In this document: positions 48,660 to 56,468 of the stretch, in pieces
How positions within the stretch are numbered: position 1 is the first letter of the stretch
Layout of the letters: every line of letters begins with the position of its first letter
Source: Salimicrobium album
GTDB lineage: Bacteria; Bacillota; Bacilli; Bacillales; Halobacillaceae
Reading direction: 5' to 3'
Assembly: GCF_900107115.1 (NCBI RefSeq)
Contig: NZ_FNOS01000001.1
Span: 372,001 to 436,000, forward strand
DNA: 64,000 bases
Program-made: the position numbers and the translations under genes
Notes under the pieces: generated by a model
What the model saw: the letters and a program-made list of their open reading frames with translations, nothing else
Database searches by the model: none
Told to the model about the DNA's origin: nothing

Positions 48660-50294
48660 TTAACGTCCGATCATATCGACGGCGGCTTCTCTCAGCTTGA
48701 ATTTCTGTATTTTACCGCTCGCGGTCATCGGGTATTCGTCAGTGAAGTAAATATAAGCCGGGATTTTATGTTTGGAAATTTCCCCTTCAAAGAAAGCCCT
48801 TACATCTTCCTCGGATACTTCCGAATCCTCTTTCGGAATGATCCAGGCCATAATTTCTTCGCCGTACGTCGCGTCCGGTATTCCTACAACCTGTACGTCG
48901 AGCACATCCGGATGCTGATAAAGAAACTCTTCGATTTCCCTAGGATAAATGTTTTCTCCCCCACGGATAATCATATCCTTCATACGTCCGGTGATTTCGA
49001 CGTACCCGTTTTCATCCATTTCGGCTATGTCACCAGTATGGAGCCAGCCGTCCGGATCGATAGCTGTTTCCGTTGATTCTTCGTCTTTGTAGTAACCTTC
49101 CATCACGAGATAGCCTCTTGTGCATAACTCTCCGGGCATTCCGCGCTCCGCTTCATCCCCGGTGGCAGGTTCAACGACTTTCACTTCCACGTTCGGGTGT
49201 GCTCTTCCCACACTTTTCACCCGCAGATCAATCGGGTCGTCAGGTCTCGTCTGTGTTATGACCGGGGAAGACTCCGTCTGGCCGTATGCAATAGTTATCT
49301 CTTCGACGCCCATTTCGTTAATGACACTCTTCATCACTTCCATCGGGCAGGTCGACCCGGCCATAATACCGGTGCGCAGCGTATCCGGTTTGAGATTTTC
49401 GAACTCCGGATGGTTCAGCTCGGCTATGAACATCGTCGGTACACCGTGAAGAGCTGTACACGATTCATCTTTCACAGCCTGGAGAACAAGTTTCGGCTCG
49501 AACTGTTCGATGACTACCATCGTTGCCCCTTTTGCGACAGTGGCCGTCGTCCCCATGACACAGCCGAAGCAGTGGAAAAACGGCACCGGGATGCACAAAC
49601 GGTCTTCGTCCGTCATATTCATACAGTCTGCTACCTGATTGGCGTTATTCACAATATTGTAATGGCTCAGCATAACCCCTTTCGGAAAACCCGTAGTTCC
49701 GGAAGTGTACTGCATATTGATTACATCTTTATAAGAAAGGGTGGCTTCTCGTTCCCGGAGCTCCTCATCCTTCACTTCTTCTCCTTTGACAATCAGATCC
49801 TTCCACGTGTAACAGCCGGGATATTCCTGATCTCCAAGCACAATTACGTTACGAAGGGCCGGGAGCTTCTCACTGTGAAGGTTACCTTTCTCCGAATGAT
49901 CGAGTTCCGGGCAGATTTCCCTGAGAATGTCGACATAGGAAGTTCCTTTATACGACTCAGCCATGATCAGTGTTTCGGAATCAGACTGCTTCAGCAGGTA
50001 TTCGAGCTCCTTCGCCTTATAACTCGTGTTCACTGTTACAAGCACGCCGCCCATCTTACCGGAAGCAAATTGGGAGGCCAGCCATTCCGGCTTGTTGTCG
50101 GACCATACCGCAAAATGATCCCCCTTCCCGATATCGAGAGCCATCAGTCCTTTTGCCACCTGATCGGTCCACTCATCCAGATCTTTATATGAACCCCGCA
50201 GCCCTCTTTCCGGAAAAACGAACGCTTCTTTTTGCGGCATTTTTTGCGCTTTCTCTCTCAACAATTCACCCATAGTCACTTGCAGTAAGCTCAT
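48660..50294 (-). CDS. yngI: AMP-binding acyl-CoA ligase (YngI-like)
   Basis: A 544-residue ANL ligase with YTSGTTGFPKGVML, VPFFHCFGCVMG, AYGQTESSPV, DGWLHTGDIAEMDENGYVEITGRMKDMIIRGGENIYPREIEE and the terminal Lys in MTASGKIQKFKLRE. It should activate a medium or branched fatty acid to the CoA ester. In this cluster it likely feeds the acyl-CoA dehydrogenase. Same operon. Confidence 0.88.
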   Translation of the reverse strand: MSLLQVTMGELLREKAQKMPQKEAFVFPERGLRGSYKDLDEWTDQVAKGLMALDIGKGDHFAVWSDNKPEWLASQFASGKMGGVLVTVNTSYKAKELEYLLKQSDSETLIMAESYKGTSYVDILREICPELDHSEKGNLHSEKLPALRNVIVLGDQEYPGCYTWKDLIVKGEEVKDEELREREATLSYKDVINMQYTSGTTGFPKGVMLSHYNIVNNANQVADCMNMTDEDRLCIPVPFFHCFGCVMGTTATVAKGATMVVIEQFEPKLVLQAVKDESCTALHGVPTMFIAELNHPEFENLKPDTLRTGIMAGSTCPMEVMKSVINEMGVEEITIAYGQTESSPVITQTRPDDPIDLRVKSVGRAHPNVEVKVVEPATGDEAERGMPGELCTRGYLVMEGYYKDEESTETAIDPDGWLHTGDIAEMDENGYVEITGRMKDMIIRGGENIYPREIEEFLYQHPDVLDVQVVGIPDATYGEEIMAWIIPKEDSEVSEEDVRAFFEGEISKHKIPAYIYFTDEYPMTASGKIQKFKLREAAVDMIGR

Positions 50295-50315
50295 CCAATC
50301 CCTCCTTCGTTATAT

Positions 50316-51458
50316 TCAGCAACCGAGCTGGCGAGCTATGACCATCCGCTGTATTTCAGAAGTACCTTCACCGATTTCGAGAAGTTTTGCATCACGCAAG
50401 AACCGTTCCACTTCAAACTCTCTCATGTAGCCGTATCCTCCGTGAATCTGAATCGCCTGGTTTGCAGAACGAAAGGCCGTCTCCGATGCAAACAGTTTTG
50501 CATAAGCGGATTCCTTCGTGAACGGCTTTCCTTCGTCTTTCAACCACGCCGCTTTCAGCACCATGTTACGGGCCAGTTCCACTTCCATCGCCATATCAGC
50601 CAGTTTGAACTGAATCGCCTGGAATTTTGAAATCGGTTCGCCGAACTGTTTCCTTTCCTTCGCATAAGCAAGAGCACGATCAAGAGAAGCCTGTGCAATA
50701 CCGACAGCAAGAGCCGCTATGGAAATTCGCCCTCCGTCCAGTGTGTGAAGGAATTGGCCGAATCCTTTTTTCGGGTCTCCGAGTATGTTCTCTTTCGGAA
50801 CTTTTACATCTTCCAGTACAATCTCTGAGGTGTTAGAGCCGCGCACGCCCATTTTGTCGTAATCACTTCGAATCGTCATTCCGGGAGTATCCTTCGGAAC
50901 GATGAATGCAGAAATGATATTTTTACCGTCTTCTCTTTTACCGGCCTGGGCCGTAATAGTTATCGATCTCGCATATTCAGCGTTTGTAATCCAGGACTTC
51001 TCTCCGTTCAGAACGTAGTGATCCCCTTCCAGAACCGCTTTCGTCTGTGTACCGCCCGCATCCGACCCGGCGTTCGGTTCAGTGAGACCGAAAGACGCAA
51101 GCCCTTCACCTTTTGCAAGAGGTATCAGGAATTCCTGTTTCTGCTCTTCCGTACCGAAATAGTACAGGGGACTGGCGCCAAGAGATACGGCTGCCGCATA
51201 ACTTAGACCGGTGGAGCCGCACACGCGTCCGATTTCTTCGACCGCCAGCGCATACGTTACCGTGTCGCCGCCGCTTCCCCCGTATTCTTCGGGGAACGGG
51301 ATGCCGAGCAGCCCCAGTTCTCCCATCTCTTTGAACAAGTCCTCCGGAAATTCAGAATTTTTATCTATGTCTATTGCCCGGGGTGCTATCTTCTCTTCCG
51401 CAAAATCACGAACCATTTTCCTCGTCATTTCCTGTTCTTTCGTCAACTCAAAATTCAT
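50316..51458 (-). CDS. yngJ: Acyl-CoA dehydrogenase (YngJ-like)
   Basis: A 380-residue FAD enzyme: FGLTEPNAGSDAG and WITNAEYA for FAD binding, LAYAKERKQFGEPI, and HGGYGYMREFEVERFLRDAKLLEIGEGTSEIQRMVIAR. The catalytic Glu is Glu364 in IGEGTSE, as in short- and medium-chain enzymes; true isovaleryl-CoA dehydrogenases use a Glu elsewhere and have no Glu here. A short or branched-chain acyl-CoA is thus the likely substrate. The start at 51458 removes a spurious extension over the operator. Confidence 0.9.
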   Translation of the reverse strand: MNFELTKEQEMTRKMVRDFAEEKIAPRAIDIDKNSEFPEDLFKEMGELGLLGIPFPEEYGGSGGDTVTYALAVEEIGRVCGSTGLSYAAAVSLGASPLYYFGTEEQKQEFLIPLAKGEGLASFGLTEPNAGSDAGGTQTKAVLEGDHYVLNGEKSWITNAEYARSITITAQAGKREDGKNIISAFIVPKDTPGMTIRSDYDKMGVRGSNTSEIVLEDVKVPKENILGDPKKGFGQFLHTLDGGRISIAALAVGIAQASLDRALAYAKERKQFGEPISKFQAIQFKLADMAMEVELARNMVLKAAWLKDEGKPFTKESAYAKLFASETAFRSANQAIQIHGGYGYMREFEVERFLRDAKLLEIGEGTSEIQRMVIARQLGC

Positions 51459-51482
51459 CAGCTTCCTCCTTTTATCTCTTGA

Positions 51483-51498
51483 GACCGACTGGTTGGTC
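51483..51498. promoter_or_regulatory. TetR-type operator before the acyl-CoA dehydrogenase gene
   Basis: GACCGAC-TG-GTTGGTC is a 7-bp dyad with one mismatch, immediately downstream of a possible -10 (TATACA on the minus strand) and 25 bases before the start. Such ACCGAC/GTCGGT dyads are common for TetR repressors; the TetR gene is next door. Confidence 0.6.
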
Positions 51499-51516
51499 TG
51501 TATAGAGCGCTTTTTA

Positions 51517-51530
51517 TGAAATCGCTTACT
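51517..51530 (+). promoter_or_regulatory. Candidate cre site before the acyl-CoA degradation operon
   Basis: TGAAATCGCTTACT fits the cre consensus except for the last base. It overlaps the end of the tetR gene and sits about 20 bases upstream of the operator, where CcpA could block the operon promoter. Confidence 0.45.
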
Positions 51531-52152
51531 TTTTACCGTAAAAAAAAGGGGGCCTCTGCTCCACTCCGGATACACCTCCGTGACCCGGCAGAAGAAAGTG
51601 AAGTACCAGATCCGTGAACACTTCAGCTATCTCTTCAATCGTATGGCTTCCCTCTCTCCGGTACCACTTATTCAGCCAGTTGACCATACCGAGAATAGCC
51701 ATACCGGTAATTTCCGGAGGGAGTTCGTGACGGAATTCGCCTTCTTCCTGCCCTCTTTTTACGACGGCGATGACCTTATCCTTGAACTGGTCCCGTTTTC
51801 TGTTGATTTCGTCTTCGAAGGTTTCGTCAACGTAGTTACTTTCCTGGTAGAATACTGTGATGTGAGACTGGTATAAGTCAAACACGTGCACAAACGAACG
51901 TATAATTTCCTGTATCTGCTCCACAGGGGACTGGTGTGTTTCAGTAGCTGCTTCGGCTTCTTTCAGCACATATGTAATGAACGTGTCGTGAATAACGAAC
52001 AGCAGCTCATCCTTGGATTGAAAATGGTGGTAGAAGCCACCTTTGCTGGTTCCCGCCTCTTTTACAATCTGATTGACACTGACGCGATGGAAGCCTTGAG
52101 CATCGAACAACTTAAGAGCTGTCTGAATGATTTCTTCCCTTAACTTCTGCAT
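51526..52152 (-). CDS. TetR family regulator of the acyl-CoA cluster
   Basis: A 208-residue TetR protein: helix-turn-helix in residues ~5-55 (REEIIQTALKLFDAQGFHRVSVNQIVKEAGTSKGGFYHHFQSKDEL) and a helical ligand domain resembling fatty-acyl-CoA sensing regulators. The start at 52152 has a good upstream Shine-Dalgarno (GGGGATG). It is likely autoregulated (dyad at 52170-52185) and probably controls the downstream operon, responding to an acyl-CoA; this is inference. Confidence 0.87.
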   Translation of the reverse strand: MQKLREEIIQTALKLFDAQGFHRVSVNQIVKEAGTSKGGFYHHFQSKDELLFVIHDTFITYVLKEAEAATETHQSPVEQIQEIIRSFVHVFDLYQSHITVFYQESNYVDETFEDEINRKRDQFKDKVIAVVKRGQEEGEFRHELPPEITGMAILGMVNWLNKWYRREGSHTIEEIAEVFTDLVLHFLLPGHGGVSGVEQRPPFFYGKK

Positions 52153-52169
52153 ACACCATCCCCTTCGTA

Positions 52170-52185
52170 ATGAATGTACGTTCAT
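52170..52185. promoter_or_regulatory. Palindrome in the tetR promoter
   Basis: ATGAATGTACGTTCAT has dyad symmetry in seven of eight base pairs and directly follows a possible -10 (TATGAT on the minus strand). It differs from the GACCGAC dyad downstream, so two regulators or relaxed specificity may be involved. Confidence 0.45.
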
Positions 52186-52280
52186 CTTATCATATAATTA
52201 GAAAATTACAAAATATGTGTAAAGAACATTTTCTTTCGTACTTTACGGCCTCCCCCGCAAGTAATGTTATCTCTTTCTTT

Positions 52281-52306
52281 GTTTCCCGTTACCGAATACA
52301 GGGAAT
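52281..52306 (+). promoter_or_regulatory. SigB promoter of the aldo/keto reductase gene
   Basis: GTTTCC (52281-52286), 14 bases, GGGAAT (52301-52306). The -10 box fits GGGWAW fully, and the start would give a short leader with GAGGAGGG before ATG 52333. Confidence 0.65.
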
Positions 52307-52332
52307 GCTGCATTTTTAGAGGAGGGAAAAAT

Positions 52333-53331
52333 ATGCAGAAACGAAAACTTGGAAAGAGCAATGTAGAAGCCACCCGTATTGCCCTGGGTACGTGGGCGAT
52401 CGGAGGTTCCGGCTGGGGAGGTACGGATGAACAGGAGTCCATCCGGACAATCAGAACAGCTATTGATAAAGGAATAACGATGATTGACACTGCCCCCGCG
52501 TATGGTGAGGGTCTTTCTGAAGAACTGGTCGGAAAAGCGGTCAAGGAGTCCGAAAAAAGCCGGGAAGACCTCGTTATCGCCACCAAGGCGGGAATCAACT
52601 TCGAAGGTGGAGCTTCCCGTGATTCAAGGCCCGGTAAACTCGAGAATGAATTGAACAGAAGTCTTCAACTGCTACAGACGGGTTACATCGACGTCTATCA
52701 GATTCACTGGCCGGATACGGATGAGCCGATTGAAAATACTGCGAAAAAAATGAAAGAGTTTTTCGATGAAGGGAAAATTCGGGCAATCGGGGTCAGTAAC
52801 TTCAGCCCCGAACAAATGGATGAGTGGCAGAAATATGCTCCTATCCATACGTCACAGATGCATTTGAATATGTTGCAAAGATATCTGATCGACTGGTTCG
52901 AGTACTGTAATCGACACGACATCGCAACGTTATCCTGGGGGTCTCTCGCCCACGGGATGCTTACCGGTAAGTTTACAAAAGATGCCGAATTTCCGGAGGG
53001 AGATCTGAGAAGCAACATCGAACTGTTCCAGGGTGACCGGTTCCCTGCGTTTCTCGATGCCGTAGAACAACTGAGGGATTTTGCGGATGAACGGAATCTT
53101 GACCTGATCCAGCTTGCCGTACGCTGGCTGATGGATCATGAACCCGGCGCTGATTTCGTTCTCTGGGGAGCAAGAAAACCTTCCCAGCTTGAAGGTGTGC
53201 AAAAAGCGGATGAAGCAGAACTGTCCAGTGAAGATTTGCAGGAGATTGATAACATTCTGTATAACCATGTCAGCGACCTGAACAATGGAGACCTGAATGA
53301 ATACGGGCCGCCGCTTCGTTCCGAAAAATAA
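52333..53331 (+). CDS. Aldo/keto reductase (general stress protein 69-like)
   Basis: A 332-residue oxidoreductase of the YhdN (GSP69)/AKR11 group. MQKRKLGKSNVEATRIALGTWAIGG, TMIDTAPAYGEGLSEELVGKAV (Asp, Tyr), ATKAGINFEGG (Lys) and QIHWPDTDEP (His) supply the tetrad, and FVLWGARKPSQLEGVQ binds the cofactor. The ATG has GAGGAGGG upstream; the longer frame from 52264 covers the promoter. Its SigB-type promoter fits a general-stress role. Confidence 0.9.
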   Translation: MQKRKLGKSNVEATRIALGTWAIGGSGWGGTDEQESIRTIRTAIDKGITMIDTAPAYGEGLSEELVGKAVKESEKSREDLVIATKAGINFEGGASRDSRPGKLENELNRSLQLLQTGYIDVYQIHWPDTDEPIENTAKKMKEFFDEGKIRAIGVSNFSPEQMDEWQKYAPIHTSQMHLNMLQRYLIDWFEYCNRHDIATLSWGSLAHGMLTGKFTKDAEFPEGDLRSNIELFQGDRFPAFLDAVEQLRDFADERNLDLIQLAVRWLMDHEPGADFVLWGARKPSQLEGVQKADEAELSSEDLQEIDNILYNHVSDLNNGDLNEYGPPLRSEK

Positions 53332-53345
53332 TAATCAGATATGCG

Positions 53346-53381
53346 ACAGGCTGTGCGAAATATCCGCACAGCCTGTTTTTT
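53346..53381 (+). terminator. Terminator after aldo/keto reductase gene
   Basis: A perfect 12-bp stem (53346-53357 with 53365-53376) followed by T residues to 53381. Confidence 0.88.
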
Positions 53382-53427
53382 GTTTAACAATAAAAGCTTC
53401 ATCTTAAAATGGATATTGCTTTTCATA

Positions 53428-53478
53428 TCACCTAATGATATATTTCACCTAATGATATATTTCACCTAATGATATATC
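53428..53478. repeat. Three tandem 17-bp repeats upstream of padR
   Basis: TCACCTAATGATATATT occurs at 53428-53444, 53445-53461 and 53462-53478 (last base C in the third copy). The third copy is the left arm of a 26-bp palindrome. The 17-bp period is close to 1.6 helical turns. Confidence 0.9.
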
Positions 53479-53487
53479 ATTAGGTGA
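53462..53487. promoter_or_regulatory. 26-bp perfect palindrome, probable PadR operator
   Basis: Both strands read the same across 53462-53487 (arms TCACCTAATGATA). It ends 18 bases before the padR start codon. Repeat 1 (from 53422) is also an exact 21-base inverted copy of 53473-53493. Autoregulation by PadR is the natural reading. Confidence 0.75.
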
Positions 53488-53504
53488 TATGAAAGGAGAA
53501 GAAT

Positions 53505-53843
53505 ATGGCCAGAAGAAATAGTCTCAATGAAAGGGAATTAACGGATACTTCTTTTTTTATCCTTCTCTCCCTGACCGAACCGAAGCATGGATATTTAATT
53601 ATGCAGGAAATCGAAAAAATGACAGAAGGTGCTGTCAGTATCGGCCCCGCTTCCCTGTACACAACTATAAGGAAACTTTCAGAAGCAGGTCTGATCAGAC
53701 CCGCACCCGGTACCGAAACAAAAAAGAAAACGTATCTCATTACAACAGAAGGAAAAAATCTGCTGAATGAAGATATCGTTCGGCGAGAACAGATTGTTCG
53801 GACTGCTAAAGATTATTTAAGTGAAAGGGAGAATGCAGAATGA
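53505..53843 (+). CDS. PadR family transcriptional regulator
   Basis: A 112-residue PadR regulator with the winged helix (FILLSLTEPKHGYLIMQEIEKMTEGAVSIGPASLYTTIRKLSEAGLI) and a short C-terminal helix. AAAGGAGAAGAAT precedes the ATG. It overlaps the DUF2812 gene by ATGA, and the two are a commonly linked pair (PadR represses, DUF2812 protein follows). A large palindrome/repeat array sits just upstream. Confidence 0.92.
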   Translation: MARRNSLNERELTDTSFFILLSLTEPKHGYLIMQEIEKMTEGAVSIGPASLYTTIRKLSEAGLIRPAPGTETKKKTYLITTEGKNLLNEDIVRREQIVRTAKDYLSERENAE

Positions 53844-54379
53844 AAAATATAAAATACGTCAGTTCAGGCGGACTTGCTTTTGAGGAAGAAAAAGATATGC
53901 GTAAACTGGAGCGGTATGCAGCCGAGGGATGGGAAGTCGATGGCTTTTCTCTGCTCGGTTATAAACTGAAAAAAAACGACCCCGCGGAACGAATTTATGC
54001 AATAGACTATTGCAACAAACCGGACGAAGAGTATTTCACTTACTTCAGGGAAGGCGGTTGGAAACACGTCGCCAGTCAGTCAAACTACATTCATTTATTC
54101 ACTGCAGCCCCCGGTACAACCCCTTTGTATACAGACAAGACGACGGAAATCGATAAATACGAAGTTCAACAGCGGATCACCGGAAAAGCTGCCCTTCCGT
54201 TACTTATAATAGAAGTCTTATTACTGTCGGGGGCTTTTGGCGATTTCAGCTTTATAGCCCCGTTTATGAATAAAGTGTTTCTCGTTTTATTTTTCATCCT
54301 GTCGGTGCCGCTCGTGTTCACAGGACTGCCGTGGTTCGGATTTACGTACAGGTTATTCAAATTACGGCATTCGGGATAG
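53840..54379 (+). CDS. DUF2812 domain membrane protein
   Basis: A 179-residue protein with the soluble DUF2812 region in the first ~115 residues (FEEEKDMRKLERYAAEGWEVDGFSLLGYKLKKNDPAERIYAIDY) and two membrane helices at the C-terminus. The function is unknown; members are typically adjacent to PadR regulators. Translation is coupled to padR. The gene ends at a terminator. Confidence 0.87.
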   Translation: MKNIKYVSSGGLAFEEEKDMRKLERYAAEGWEVDGFSLLGYKLKKNDPAERIYAIDYCNKPDEEYFTYFREGGWKHVASQSNYIHLFTAAPGTTPLYTDKTTEIDKYEVQQRITGKAALPLLIIEVLLLSGAFGDFSFIAPFMNKVFLVLFFILSVPLVFTGLPWFGFTYRLFKLRHSG

Positions 54380-54390
54380 CCGACGACATT

Positions 54391-54435
54391 AAACAACCTC
54401 CTTCTGCAGCTATTGTTGCGCAGAAGGAGGTTGTT
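54391..54435. terminator. Hairpin terminator between DUF2812 and YfiT-like genes
   Basis: A perfect 17-bp stem (54391-54407 with 54419-54435) between converging genes, ending TTT on the plus strand. Confidence 0.75.
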
Positions 54436-54468
54436 TCTACTCGTATTATCGGTCGGCTCCACGGTCTG

Positions 54469-54993
54469 TTACTTCACTTCCATACCGAGAGCTATTTTAA
54501 TATGGGCGAAGTGATGCTCTTCGTGCCAGGAAAGTTTTGCAACTTTGGTAGCTACCGTAATTTTACCGGTATCTTCGTGTATGAAATAACGCTGCAGCTG
54601 ATCTTCTGTGAGACTGTGGCCAAGAGCTACGATTCGCTTGTTCATCCCTTCAAGCATTCTTATGGAAGGCTCCACTGGAAGTGAATTGTCCGCAAGTTCC
54701 AGCCACTTCTCCTGATCGAATCCCGGTACTGTCGGAGCATCGTCGGTCAGTGCAAGTTTTAATCTCTGGTACATATTCAGCTGAGAGTCCGCTATATGAT
54801 GAACAAGCTGACGGACGGTGAAACTTCCCTCGCGATACGTTTTCGAAAGTTCCTCCTCACTCAGATTCTCCACTGTGTCTCTCAATCTGTCCGTATAGGT
54901 TTCGATTTCATTCAGCCAAGTCCTGATATCTTCAAGTGTCACCTGGTCCGGCACCTGCAATTCACCGATTGGAAATTTTACATTCATGTTCAT
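54469..54993 (-). CDS. bstA: YfiT/BstA-like DinB-superfamily protein
   Basis: A 174-residue four-helix-bundle protein of the YfiT family. Metal-binding histidines are visible in VHHIADSQLNMYQRLKLAL and SWHEEHHFAHIKIALGM. B. subtilis YfiT is now known as bacillithiol transferase BstA and conjugates bacillithiol to electrophiles; the length and motifs agree. This supports a bacillithiol-producing organism. Single gene. Confidence 0.82.
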   Translation of the reverse strand: MNMNVKFPIGELQVPDQVTLEDIRTWLNEIETYTDRLRDTVENLSEEELSKTYREGSFTVRQLVHHIADSQLNMYQRLKLALTDDAPTVPGFDQEKWLELADNSLPVEPSIRMLEGMNKRIVALGHSLTEDQLQRYFIHEDTGKITVATKVAKLSWHEEHHFAHIKIALGMEVK

Positions 54994-55032
54994 TCTCCTT
55001 CCTTTGTAATGAAATCATTGTGTGAACGCACA

Positions 55033-55383
55033 CTACATTAATGACCGTTCATACACAACTTCCCCGCTTACGAGATTCACCGCATCCACACTCATTGTAA
55101 GCACTTCGCCCGTTTCCTCTTTTTTCGCTCCCCATAATCGTATATCACTGTTGAGATCGTCATCCTGATAAGTTATTTTTACGGTACGAATATCTCCGTC
55201 ACTGCGCTGCTTCAACTGTATCACACATTCCTTGAAGAACAACGTCTCTTTCTGTTGCGTGAGTATATAGTCATTAAGCATCTGTTCCAGTTCAGGGAAA
55301 TCGATACCATTATTTTGCAATCCTTCATTTTCAAATTCTTTCACATCTGTAAAATGGTGCAGCATTTTAGCTTCGTTTTCCAC
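55033..55383 (-). CDS. Hypothetical protein, 116 aa
   Basis: A soluble, acidic protein (MENEAKMLHHFTDVKEFENEG... VYERSLM) with a predicted helical first half and beta-rich second half (VKITYQDDDLNSDIRLWGAKKEETGEVLTMSVDAVNLVSGEVVYE). No family recognised; no signal peptide or membrane span. It stands alone. Confidence 0.55.
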   Translation of the reverse strand: MENEAKMLHHFTDVKEFENEGLQNNGIDFPELEQMLNDYILTQQKETLFFKECVIQLKQRSDGDIRTVKITYQDDDLNSDIRLWGAKKEETGEVLTMSVDAVNLVSGEVVYERSLM

Positions 55384-55528
55384 ACTATCCCTCCGTATCT
55401 TAGAGTCATTCTACCTGTTTTCCCTTTAAACGTCTCCGGAAAACGACGTTGCTTTTGAAAGTTTCCTCTTTCCTTGTAGTTTGTGCCTTCTCTTCAGGAG
55501 GAATATAATAATCAAGGAGGGGTTATAG

Positions 55529-56371
55529 TTGAATAATTCAATTCCAGAACTTACATTGCGGGATGGTATGACAATGCCGGCGTTGGGGTTCGGCACATAC
55601 CGCCTGAACGGGAATGACGGAGCTGTCTCCATCCAAAGCGCTATTGACATGGGGTACCGCCTGATTGATACTGCATATAATTACGAAAACGAAGGAACGG
55701 TAGGAGAAGCGGTGCGCCGCAGCAGCGTTCCAAGAGACGAACTCAGAATCACATCCAAACTTCCGGGCCGTTATCACGAGTACAATAAAGCTGTCGCTTC
55801 CATTCAGGAATCTCTTTACCGGACCGGTCTTGAGTACTACGATCTCTACCTGATCCACTGGCCCAATCCGGAACAGGGGAGATTTACCGAAGCATGGCAG
55901 GCGTTGATTGACGCTAAGAAGTGGGGGCTCGTCCGATCCATCGGAGTCTGCAATTTTCTTCCGGATCACCTGGAGCAGTTAATGCGGGAAACGGACGTCA
56001 CTCCGTCCATCAACCAGATAGAACTTCATCCTTTTTTCAATCAGAGGGATCAGCTTGCCTATCATAAAGAAAAAGGCATCCAGACACAGTCCTGGAGCCC
56101 GCTCGCCCGTGTGACCAACATTCTGGGAAATGAGACGATACAATCCATTTCATCCCGTCACAAAAAAAGTGTGTCCCAGATTATTCTAAGGTGGCATTAT
56201 CAGTTGGGGACGCTTCCCATACCAAAATCCTCTTCCCCCGAAAGACAGCGTGAAAATATGAACATCTTTGATTTTGCGCTGGAGGAAGCGGAAATGAGAA
56301 TTATGAATGAACTTACAAGAAGAGATGGCAGACTGAACGGGCAGAACCCTGCTACCTACGAAGAGTTTTGA
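55529..56371 (+). CDS. Aldo/keto reductase (YtbE/YvgN-like, AKR5)
   Basis: A 280-residue reductase of the AKR5 group. The tetrad is in RLIDTAYNYENEGTVGEAVR (Asp, Tyr), TSKLPGRYH (Lys) and LYLIHWPNPE (His); LPIPKSSSPERQRENMNIFDF binds NADPH. It reduces aldehydes such as methylglyoxal-like compounds by family analogy. TTG 55529 follows AAGGAGGGG. No terminator was spotted. Confidence 0.88.
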   Translation: MNNSIPELTLRDGMTMPALGFGTYRLNGNDGAVSIQSAIDMGYRLIDTAYNYENEGTVGEAVRRSSVPRDELRITSKLPGRYHEYNKAVASIQESLYRTGLEYYDLYLIHWPNPEQGRFTEAWQALIDAKKWGLVRSIGVCNFLPDHLEQLMRETDVTPSINQIELHPFFNQRDQLAYHKEKGIQTQSWSPLARVTNILGNETIQSISSRHKKSVSQIILRWHYQLGTLPIPKSSSPERQRENMNIFDFALEEAEMRIMNELTRRDGRLNGQNPATYEEF

Positions 56372-56407
56372 AACAATTATGAACCTTCATTTCCCTTTCA
56401 CAACAGG

Positions 56408-56433
56408 GTTTCACAGTTCCCGGGACAGGGAAG
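56408..56433 (+). promoter_or_regulatory. SigB promoter of the csbB operon
   Basis: GTTTCA (56408-56413), 14 bases and GGGAAG (56428-56433), about 35 bases before csbB. B. subtilis csbB is controlled by SigB, so this is consistent. Confidence 0.65.
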
Positions 56434-56468
56434 CTGGATAGCATCAGGCCATCAGACGGAGGGTAACC

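Noticed and set aside
49197-50192. 331-codon plus-strand frame antisense to the acyl-CoA ligase
   Set aside because: No domain, no start signal, exact overlap with the ANL ligase motifs on the other strand.
53428-53487. CRISPR-like array
   Set aside because: The repeats are directly adjacent without spacers and there are no cas genes; an operator fits better.
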